A stretch of 8,206 bases of DNA from JACVRX01 sp035697245 (lineage in GTDB: Bacteria > Actinomycetota > Actinomycetes > Jiangellales > Jiangellaceae), in assembly GCA_035697245.1 (NCBI GenBank), contig DASSDH010000239.1:1-8206 (forward strand), read 5' to 3'. Under the pieces are notes generated by a model that saw nothing but the letters and a program-made list of their open reading frames with translations, ran no database searches and was not told the DNA's origin. This document shows positions 1 through 5,628 of this stretch, piece after piece. How positions within the stretch are numbered: position 1 is the first letter of the stretch; every line of letters starts with the position of its first letter. A program made the position numbers and the translations under genes.

Positions 1-20
1 GCCGCCGCCTGGCTGGCCAC
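1..20 (-). CDS. Possible start of a further minus-strand gene (partial, cut by left edge)
   Basis: On the minus strand a GTG at 20-18 opens a frame reading V-A-S-Q-A-A before the window ends. It is preceded by a purine-rich stretch (AAGGGGAAGG, roughly 25-34) at ribosome-site distance. It lies 43 bases after the stop of the 212-residue gene and would simply continue the same block. Only six codons are visible, so no product can be named. The rival reading is the tail of a plus-strand gene, since plus frame 1 reads A-A-A-W-L-A-T and stops at 22-24. I favour the minus-strand start slightly because of the ribosome site. Confidence 0.3.
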
Positions 21-41
21 CTGACCTTCCCCTTGTCGTTA

Positions 42-76
42 TCAGAGGGCGAACGATCGCAGTTCAGAGGGCGAAC
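42..76. repeat. 13-bp direct repeat spanning a stop codon
   Basis: TCAGAGGGCGAAC occurs at 42-54 and again, identically, at 64-76, with 22 bases between the two starts. The right copy contains the TGA stop and last four codons of the minus-strand 212-residue gene; the left copy lies just beyond that stop. This may be a small local duplication at the gene end or slippage. No hairpin or T-run accompanies it, so it does not look like a terminator. Confidence 0.6.
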
Positions 77-702
77 AGCGCCAGCCCACTACGAGCGAGC
101 ACCGACCCGTGCGATGCGTCGAGGCGCCACCACTGCCCCAGAGATCCGAGCACGACGTCGCCATCGCTGAGGAAGCCGTACGACTCCGCGGCATGCGCCA
201 GCCGCAGGGGAACGCCAGGAGCCAGTTCGCGGGCCCAGATCTCGGCAGCCAGCGCCTCCAACGCCGCTCGCCCTTCGCGCAGGGCGAGACCGGCCGTTAC
301 TACGTCGGGGCCGCGGCGGCGGAACTCGTCGACCCCGGCCGCCACCTGCCGGGCGACGGCTGGTTCGGCCAATCGGGCCCGCTCGGTCCATCCCGACCGC
401 GGCGGCAAGCTGGTAGTCCATCTCAAGGCGGGAACGGCCGGCGGCAGTTCCAGTTCCCCGTTCGTGCCGACGGCCCGAGCTGCCAAGGTTCCCGCTTCGA
501 CGACGACGTCGATTGACAGCGGCGCCGCCAGGGCGATCGCGCGAAGCGCGAGAGCGTCGAAGGGCGTCTCGGCGAAGCAACCGGCAACCGTGCCCTCTGC
601 GACGATCCGGATCACCGCCTCGGGCTCGAACCGCGCGACCCGGCGCGCGAACGTCGCGAGGTCAGACGCCGCGCCCGGGTGCTCGGGCACCAGCTGCGTC
701 AT
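64..702 (-). CDS. Conserved actinobacterial protein of unknown function, 212 aa
   Basis: This is a soluble-looking protein with no signal peptide, membrane segment or catalytic motif that I recognise. The N-terminal half (about residues 14-75) alternates helix-like and strand-like hydrophobic stretches. The middle has a basic/aromatic part (RWTTSLPPRSGW, 94-105), followed by an Ala/Arg-rich helical stretch (106-162). The C-terminus carries an aromatic patch (QWWRLD, 190-195) and ends in small hydrophobic residues. I remember similar proteins beside thioesterase genes in actinomycetes, and M. tuberculosis Rv2474c may be the equivalent, but this is memory and not a search. The ATG overlaps the stop of the upstream thioesterase gene as ATGA and has no clear ribosome site of its own, so it is probably translated by coupling as the last sure gene of the ettA block. 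The gene is certain; the function is unknown. Confidence 0.85.
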   Translation of the reverse strand: MTQLVPEHPGAASDLATFARRVARFEPEAVIRIVAEGTVAGCFAETPFDALALRAIALAAPLSIDVVVEAGTLAARAVGTNGELELPPAVPALRWTTSLPPRSGWTERARLAEPAVARQVAAGVDEFRRRGPDVVTAGLALREGRAALEALAAEIWARELAPGVPLRLAHAAESYGFLSDGDVVLGSLGQWWRLDASHGSVLARSGLALFAL

Positions 703-1097
703 GGTTCGAGAAACTTGGTCAGGGCCGCCCGCTCGGCGTCGGTCAGCGGCCGTGGCCGGTGTCCGACCACGTCGAAAGCGACCAGCGAACCGGTCGCGCG
801 GACATAGACAGCGTCGTCGTCGGACACCTCGTACGCGACGTCAAACGACGAGTTGCCGATCCGGGTCACCCAGAGCTGAACCCGGAGCGGCTCGATCCGG
901 AAGGAGACGGGCCGCAGGTACTCCAGGGACTGATGCGCAACCACCGAACCCTCGTGCGTCTCCAGCGCGTCGGCCAGATAGCGATGGGCGAAGTCGACCC
1001 TGGCTTCTTGCAGATACTCGGCGAAGGTGACGTTGTTGACGTGACCGTAACTGTCGAGATCGTCGAAACGGACTGCGCATTCGAATAGGTGGCGCAT
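699..1097 (-). CDS. Acyl-CoA thioesterase, hot-dog fold (4HBT/YbgC type), second copy
   Basis: This 132-residue protein is full length for a single-domain hot-dog thioesterase, which hydrolyses acyl-CoA to free acid and CoA in the cytoplasm. The family signature lies at residues 10-22, RFDDLDSYGHVNN, followed by EYLQEARVDF. Asp15 matches the catalytic aspartate of 4-hydroxybenzoyl-CoA thioesterase by my alignment. The rest fits the fold: a central strand region (LRVQLWVTRIGNSSF) and a final helix (LTDAERAALTKFL). No signal peptide or membrane segment is present. Its ATG shares one base with the TGA of the upstream paralogue (TGATG), and its own TGA overlaps the next ATG, so it sits inside a coupled operon. 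The chain length and type of its acyl substrate cannot be read from the sequence. Confidence 0.9.
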   Translation of the reverse strand: MRHLFECAVRFDDLDSYGHVNNVTFAEYLQEARVDFAHRYLADALETHEGSVVAHQSLEYLRPVSFRIEPLRVQLWVTRIGNSSFDVAYEVSDDDAVYVRATGSLVAFDVVGHRPRPLTDAERAALTKFLEP

Positions 1098-1546
1098 CAG
1101 GCAGCCCGCCCCGGTACCGGCCCGTCGCGCTCCAGGAAGCTCTCGAGCACGTCGCGCTCCCGCGGCGCGATCCGGCGGATCCGCTCAGCCCCGAGGTCAT
1201 AGGGCACCAGGACCGATGCGGCGACCGCGTAGACCGTCCGCGACCCGTCCGCTGCAAGGTCGAGCACCTCGTAGCCGAGCGCGAACGAGGCCGCTCGTAC
1301 CTCGGTCACCCAGGTCTCCACTCGAACCGGCGACGGCCGGAAATGCAGTGGGGCCCGGTAGCCGATCTCGTGCCGGCGGACGACGACGCCGCGGGCCAGC
1401 TGCTCGGCGCCCTGCTCCGGTGCGTGCACGAAGAGCATGTCGACCCTGGCTTCCTGCAGGTAGCGCAGGTAGACGACGTTGTTGACGTGTCCGAAGGCGT
1501 CCATGTCGGCCCAGCGCAGCGGGACGCGGCAGATGTGTCGCGGCAC
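1097..1546 (-). CDS. Acyl-CoA thioesterase, hot-dog fold (4HBT/YbgC type), first copy
   Basis: This 149-residue cytoplasmic hot-dog protein carries the signature RWADMDAFGHVNN (residues 11-23), followed by VYLRYLQEARVDML. Asp16 is the likely catalytic residue. It is a clear paralogue of the next gene downstream, sharing GHVNNV and YLQEARVD and the same architecture, with a longer tail ending in DGPVPGRAA. The start is GTG at 1546-1544; its first base is the last base of the ettA TAG stop (TAGTG). No independent ribosome site is evident, so translation is probably coupled to ettA. The link to ettA is, as I recall, also seen in mycobacteria (Rv2475c near Rv2477c). Substrate unknown; a role in fatty acyl-CoA or aromatic acyl-CoA turnover is a family-level guess. 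Confidence 0.9.
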   Translation of the reverse strand: MPRHICRVPLRWADMDAFGHVNNVVYLRYLQEARVDMLFVHAPEQGAEQLARGVVVRRHEIGYRAPLHFRPSPVRVETWVTEVRAASFALGYEVLDLAADGSRTVYAVAASVLVPYDLGAERIRRIAPRERDVLESFLERDGPVPGRAA

Positions 1547-3222
1547 TAGTCGCGGGTGAGCTTGCGGTAGGTCACGCGGTGCGGGCGAGCTGCTTCCGCG
1601 CCAAGGCGGTCGACCTTGTTCTTCTCATACGACTCGAAGTTGCCCTCGAACCAGAACCACTGCGCTGGCTCCTCGTCGTCGCCTTCCCAAGCCAGGATGT
1701 GTGTCGCTACCCGGTCGAGGAACCACCGATCGTGTGACGTGATGACCGCGCAGCCCGGGAACTCCAGCAGCGCGTTCTCCAGCGACTGAAGCGTTTCCAC
1801 GTCGAGGTCGTTGGTCGGCTCGTCGAGCAGGATCAGGTTGCCGCCCTGCTTGAGCGTCAGCGCGAGATTGAGCCGATTGCGTTCGCCGCCGGAAAGCACA
1901 CCGGCGGGCTTCTGCTGATCGGGGCCCTTGAAACCGAAGGCCGCCACGTACGCCCGGCTCGGCATTTCGATCTGACCGACCTTGATGTGGTCGAGGCCGT
2001 CGGAGACAACCTCCCAGACGGTCTTGCCCGGCTCGATTCCGGCCCGGCCCTGGTCGACATAGGACAGCCGAACGGTCTCGCCGATTCGGAGGCTGCCGCC
2101 GTCGGGTTGCTCGTCGCCAACGATCATCAAGAACAGGGTCGTCTTGCCCACCCCGTTGGGCCCGATCACGCCGACGATGCCGTTGCGAGGCAGGGTGAAC
2201 GACAGGTCGTGGATCAGCAACCGATCGCCAAACCCCTTGGTGAGCCCGGCGGCCTCCACCACGACACTTCCCAGGCGCGGTCCGGGTGGGATCTGGATGT
2301 CCTCGAAGTCGAGCTTGCGCGACCTCTCGGCGTCGGCGGCCATCTGCTCGTAGCGCTCCAGCCGGGCGCGCTGCTTCGTCTGGCGGGCCCTGGCGTTGGA
2401 CCGGACCCAGTCCAGCTCGTCCTTCAGCCGCTTGGCCCGCTTGGCGTCCTTGGCCCCCTCGACCCGCAGCCGGGCCTGCTTGGTTTCCAGGTAGGTCGTG
2501 TAGTTGCCCTCGTACGGATAGGCCCGGCCCCGATCGAGCTCGAGGATCCACTGGGCCACATTGTCGAGGAAGTACCGGTCGTGGGTGACGGCCACCACAC
2601 AGCCCGGGTACTTCTCCAGGTGCTGCTCGAGCCACTGCACACTCTCGGCGTCGAGGTGGTTGGTCGGCTCGTCGAGCAGAAGCAGGTCGGGCTGCTGCAG
2701 AAGCAGCCGGCACAAGGCAACGCGGCGGCGCTCGCCCCCGGAGAGGACGCTGATGTCGGCGTCGCCCGGCGGGCAGCGGAGCGCGTCCATCGCCTGCTCG
2801 AGCTGTGAGTCCAGGTCCCACGCCTCCCGGTGGTCGAGCTGCTCCTGCAGCCGGCCCATCTCGTCGAGGAGGGCATCGGAGTAGTCGACCGCCATCTTCT
2901 CGGCGATCTCGTTGAACCGCTCCAGCATCGCCTTGGTCTCGGCGACGCCTTCCTCGACGTTGCCGAGCACGGTCTTGTCCTCGTTGAGCTTCGGCTCCTG
3001 CTCGAGGATGCCCACGGTGTAGCCGGGGCTGAGCGTCGCATCGCCGTTGGACGGCTGGTCGAGCCCGGCCATGATCCGCAGCACGGTGGACTTGCCCGCC
3101 CCGTTGGGGCCGACGACCCCGATCTTCGCCCCCGGCAGGAAATGCAGGGTGACGTCGTCGAGGATGACCTTGTCGCCGTGCGCCTTGCGCACCTTGCGCA
3201 TCGAGAAGATGAACTCCGCCAT
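1546..3222 (-). CDS. ettA: Energy-dependent translational throttle protein EttA (ABC-F ATPase)
   Basis: This 558-residue soluble ABC-F protein is close in size to E. coli EttA (about 555). In that family, two ATPase domains bind the ribosomal E site and gate entry into elongation according to the ATP/ADP ratio. Domain 1 has Walker A GPNGAGKST (38-46), an acidic arm region (about 90-145), signature LSGGE (160-164), Walker B LLLLDEP (180-186) with Glu185, and a His switch at 214. A basic, helical P-site-tRNA-interaction linker follows (about 240-310). Domain 2 has GPNGVGKTT (354-362), LSGGE (443-447), LILLDEP (463-469) with Glu468, and His497. No membrane segment is present, so it is not a transporter despite the usual database wording. 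The ATG at 3222 gives MAEFIF, matching the family N-terminus; a longer frame from GTG at 3276 adds 18 unrelated residues. The stop TAG overlaps the next gene's GTG. Confidence 0.96.
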   Translation of the reverse strand: MAEFIFSMRKVRKAHGDKVILDDVTLHFLPGAKIGVVGPNGAGKSTVLRIMAGLDQPSNGDATLSPGYTVGILEQEPKLNEDKTVLGNVEEGVAETKAMLERFNEIAEKMAVDYSDALLDEMGRLQEQLDHREAWDLDSQLEQAMDALRCPPGDADISVLSGGERRRVALCRLLLQQPDLLLLDEPTNHLDAESVQWLEQHLEKYPGCVVAVTHDRYFLDNVAQWILELDRGRAYPYEGNYTTYLETKQARLRVEGAKDAKRAKRLKDELDWVRSNARARQTKQRARLERYEQMAADAERSRKLDFEDIQIPPGPRLGSVVVEAAGLTKGFGDRLLIHDLSFTLPRNGIVGVIGPNGVGKTTLFLMIVGDEQPDGGSLRIGETVRLSYVDQGRAGIEPGKTVWEVVSDGLDHIKVGQIEMPSRAYVAAFGFKGPDQQKPAGVLSGGERNRLNLALTLKQGGNLILLDEPTNDLDVETLQSLENALLEFPGCAVITSHDRWFLDRVATHILAWEGDDEEPAQWFWFEGNFESYEKNKVDRLGAEAARPHRVTYRKLTRD

Positions 3223-3334
3223 AGCGCGGACCAGCCTACGTGCTCCGCCATGCTTGCCGCAGACCGAGAAGACCACCCTGGACGCGTACGTGGGCTACCG
3301 GAATGCCCCCGGAAAGCCCTCCGTCAAAGTGACG
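3223..3334 (-). promoter_or_regulatory. ssb-ettA gap with possible ettA promoter
   Basis: This 112-bp gap separates the ssb stop from the ettA ATG. On the minus strand a TAGGCT hexamer lies 12 bases before the ATG and fits the actinobacterial -10 form TANNNT, which would give an almost leaderless ettA transcript. No convincing -35 is visible 16-19 bases further upstream, and no strong Shine-Dalgarno precedes the ATG. A hairpin in the same gap is listed separately. An ettA promoter here is plausible but unproven; read-through from ssb is equally possible. Confidence 0.25.
3292..3319 (-). terminator. GC-rich hairpin between ssb and ettA (terminator or attenuator candidate)
   Basis: On the minus strand GGGCT pairs with AGCCC (5 bp). 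Inside it, after a TT/T internal loop, CCGG pairs with CCGG (4 bp) around a 7-base loop. The hairpin begins 15 bases past the ssb stop codon. It has no U-run after it, so it is not a textbook intrinsic terminator, though many actinobacterial terminators lack one. It could reduce read-through from the GTPase-ssb part into ettA. Confidence 0.3.
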
Positions 3335-3871
3335 CTAAGCGGCTCGATCAGCGGACCGTCGGTTTGGGCCCGCCGGGGCCTGCGAGCCGTGACCGACATC
3401 GCTGTCGGCATCCGGCGGCTCGTCGCCGACCTGGGTCTGCTCCTGGACCAGCAGCTCCATCCGCAAGCCGGCCGCGAGCTCCTGCTCGTCGACGACGTCG
3501 ACCTGCTCCTTCCGGGCCCGGACGAACGACGATGTCCCGCGCACCAAGTCATGTCCGACGCTGATCGCGTCGATCTCGGCATCACGGCCAGGCCGACCGT
3601 CCTCGGTGCGCCAGTCTCTGATCCGCAACCTCCCGAAGAGGACGATGGGGTCGCCCTTGCGCAGGCAATCCCGGCAGTGCTCCGCGAGGGATCGCCAGCA
3701 GGTGACCCCGTAGAAGGACGTGGGGCCGTCACCCCAGCGACCCGTTTGGCGGTCGATCCGGCGGGGTGTGTGGGCGAATCGGAAACTGGTGATCGCGGTG
3801 CCACGTTCGGACTTGATGGTGCGGACATCGCTCGCGACATTGCCGACCAGAGTGATGATGCCATCGGACAT
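3335..3871 (-). CDS. Single-stranded DNA-binding protein paralogue (SsbB-like)
   Basis: This 178-residue OB-fold protein has its SSB domain at about residues 3-110: ITLVGNV near the start, TSFRFAHTPRR (28-38), the family block FYGVTCWRSLAEHC (53-66), and KGDPIVLFGRLRIRDW (72-87). It should bind single-stranded DNA, probably as an oligomer. The tail (111-178) is short and charged and ends RRSADRAA; it lacks the acidic DDDIPF-type tip that recruits partner enzymes in housekeeping SSBs, which points to the second, SsbB-type paralogue of actinomycetes. The start ATG at 3871 is chosen because AGGAGG lies six bases upstream and the fold begins there. The open frame continues far upstream to 4363, but that part overlaps the GTPase gene and has low-complexity shadow composition. 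Its neighbours are the two GTPases upstream and ettA downstream, as I recall for mycobacterial Rv2478c-Rv2477c. Confidence 0.9.
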   Translation of the reverse strand: MSDGIITLVGNVASDVRTIKSERGTAITSFRFAHTPRRIDRQTGRWGDGPTSFYGVTCWRSLAEHCRDCLRKGDPIVLFGRLRIRDWRTEDGRPGRDAEIDAISVGHDLVRGTSSFVRARKEQVDVVDEQELAAGLRMELLVQEQTQVGDEPPDADSDVGHGSQAPAGPNRRSADRAA

Positions 3872-4002
3872 CGGGCGCCTCCTGCGCTCTGCACGTGCGG
3901 ACATGGACGACCCGATGTTCGCCGTCGTGCTGCCCGGCCGTAAGCGCTCCGGGACCAGCTGTGGACGACCAGGGTGATATCCGCCGGTCTGGGGAAACCC
4001 GC
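3872..4002 (-). other. 131-bp gap between the second GTPase and ssb
   Basis: Apart from the ssb ribosome site, nothing firm is visible. No U-tailed hairpin follows the GTPase stop, and no clear -35/-10 pair precedes ssb. It is long enough to hold a promoter for ssb, so whether ssb is co-transcribed with the GTPases is open. Confidence 0.5.
3878..3883 (-). promoter_or_regulatory. Ribosome binding site of the ssb paralogue
   Basis: AGGAGG on the minus strand, six bases before the ATG at 3871. It decides this start over an in-frame ATG 12 codons upstream (3907), which would place the site inside the coding region. Confidence 0.8.
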
Positions 4003-5628
4003 TCAGCCGCGTGCGACCAGCGCCGCCTGTCGGAACGAACGGTAGCGATCGATCTCGGCGTGGACCGGAGCGACGACGATCTCGTCGGCAGCGGAGGCCA
4101 CCGCGGCGCCGAGGGTTTTGCGGACGGCGTCCGCGCGTCGGTTCGCGCCGATCCGGGCCGCTACCCGGCTGGCCAGGGCGAGAAGAATCCCGAGCAGTAC
4201 CCCGCCCAGGAGCAACGCCGTGGGAATCGGCAGCGGACCCCAGTCCGGCGTGCCGATCTCCGGCAGCCGAAGCCAGCCGACAACGGCCAGGGCGACCAGC
4301 CACCCCGCGCCAACGACGGCGGCCACCAGTGCAAGCCATTGCAGCGCGTTCACCAAGGCCCACCAGCGCGGCCGTCGGTCGACTCCGATGTCGGTCGAGA
4401 CGATCGTCTGGTCGAGCGCGTCGGGCAATCTTTCAGCTGCGGTGTTCACCGTTGACCGGATCGCAGCGACCCATGGCCCGGCGACACCGCGGGAAGCGGA
4501 GTCTCCAAGCCGGCGGATGGCCGAGTCCGACCGGGCTCGCTGCACGGGCGTCGGCCCCGGCAGTGACGTCCGCACCAGCGCAGCGTCGACATCGGTGCGA
4601 TCGAGCCGAAGGCGGCTCAACGGATCCGGGCGAAACCGGGCCAGCCAGCGCGTCACCGGCCAGCCGGTGGCTTTCCCCGCTCGGCGCCGATACGAGCGCC
4701 CGACTGCGTCGGCCACCACGTCCACGCCAGCCGCATGGGAAAGAGCGCCTACCAGCCGCCGGCGATCATCGGTTCCGATGCCGGCCGGTTCGCCATCGCC
4801 GGCTACCGCCAGCAGCTGTGCGGCGGCGTCGCCGACGTCGGCCGCGACCCTGTTGTCGGCGGACCGGCGACGAGCAACCGTTTCTTGGAGCAGCGCGGTG
4901 AACTTGCCCATGCCGACACCGGTTCGCGCTGACATCGGGATCACGGGGACGCCTGGCATACCGTCTTCGGTGAGCAGCCGGCGCAGATCAGACAGGCACT
5001 CAGCAAGGTCGTCCGAGGCAAGCAGGTCCACCTGGTTGAGGACGATCACCGTGACGGCCGCGTGTCCCGACAACGGCCGCAAATAACGCTCATGGAGGAC
5101 GGCATCGGCGTACTTCTGAGGGTCGAGGACCCAGACGAACAGGTCGACCATCGCCACCAACCGGTCGACCTGAACGCGATGTGACTGCTCGGTCGAGTCG
5201 TTGTCTGGCAGGTCCAGCAGCACCAGGCCGTCGAGCGCGTCGTCCTCGCCCGAGTCGAGAACGCTCTCCTTGGGAATTCGGTGCCGAAGCGGAATGCCCA
5301 GCCATTCGAGCAATGGTGCGACGCCCTGAGTGCCCCAGACGCACGCTAGTGGCTCGCCAGTGGTGGGCCGCCGAACCCCTACTCGGGCCAGCTCGATGCC
5401 CGCGAGTGCGTTGAAGATCGACGATTTGCCGCTGCCGGTGGCGCCGGCGAGCGCCACAACCGTGTGGTCCGTGGACAGACGGCGGCGCTGACCCGCGCGC
5501 TCCACGACCGCGTGCACCCGCTCCAGCAGGTCGGCCGGCAGTCGACCCTGGCCGTCCTCGACGGCAGCCGCCAGCGCGTCGAGGCGTTCGGGAAGCCCTG
5601 TCCGGGCCGGTCGGCGCAGCAGCTTCAT
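4003..5628 (-). CDS. Dynamin-like/YfjP-type membrane GTPase, DynB-like
   Basis: This 541-residue protein has an N-terminal GTPase domain and a C-terminal membrane part. The visible G motifs are P-loop GATGSGKSS (62-70), switch threonines PTT (88-90), G3 DLPD (139-142), G4 NQVD (198-201, a mild variant of NKxD) and a G5-like SART (233-236). Hydrophobic stretches at about 424-452 and 469-488 look like two membrane helices, followed by a short tail. A basic segment (about 311-345) precedes them. Size and layout match Streptomyces DynB as I remember it: a dynamin-like protein that acts with DynA at FtsZ rings during sporulation septation. The ATG overlaps the upstream GTPase stop as ATGA, and AGGAGG lies seven bases ahead, so the two are made together. 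It could instead be annotated as a generic YfjP-family GTPase; membrane remodelling is inferred from the family. Confidence 0.88.
   Translation of the reverse strand: MKLLRRPARTGLPERLDALAAAVEDGQGRLPADLLERVHAVVERAGQRRRLSTDHTVVALAGATGSGKSSIFNALAGIELARVGVRRPTTGEPLACVWGTQGVAPLLEWLGIPLRHRIPKESVLDSGEDDALDGLVLLDLPDNDSTEQSHRVQVDRLVAMVDLFVWVLDPQKYADAVLHERYLRPLSGHAAVTVIVLNQVDLLASDDLAECLSDLRRLLTEDGMPGVPVIPMSARTGVGMGKFTALLQETVARRRSADNRVAADVGDAAAQLLAVAGDGEPAGIGTDDRRRLVGALSHAAGVDVVADAVGRSYRRRAGKATGWPVTRWLARFRPDPLSRLRLDRTDVDAALVRTSLPGPTPVQRARSDSAIRRLGDSASRGVAGPWVAAIRSTVNTAAERLPDALDQTIVSTDIGVDRRPRWWALVNALQWLALVAAVVGAGWLVALAVVGWLRLPEIGTPDWGPLPIPTALLLGGVLLGILLALASRVAARIGANRRADAVRKTLGAAVASAADEIVVAPVHAEIDRYRSFRQAALVARG

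Noticed and set aside
1987..2808. Long plus-strand open frame (273 codons) inside ettA
   Set aside because: It lies wholly antisense to ettA, whose motifs are all intact; long antisense frames are expected in GC-rich coding DNA.
3223..3276. GTG start for ettA 18 codons upstream
   Set aside because: The added residues do not resemble the family N-terminus, while MAEFIF at 3222 does and gives the expected length.
3322..3334. Small perfect hairpin (CGTCA/TGACG, 3-base loop) next to the ssb stop
   Set aside because: A five-base stem without a U-run is too weak to call a terminator.
3960..3968. Near-match (8 of 9) to the DnaA box TTGTCCACA upstream of ssb
   Set aside because: One such single-mismatch match or two are expected by chance in a window this size on two strands, and there is no cluster of boxes.
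3872..4363. Upstream extension of the ssb reading frame
   Set aside because: It overlaps the well-supported GTPase gene on the same strand, has Arg/Gly-rich shadow composition, and the real ssb start has AGGAGG six bases upstream and matches the OB-fold boundary.
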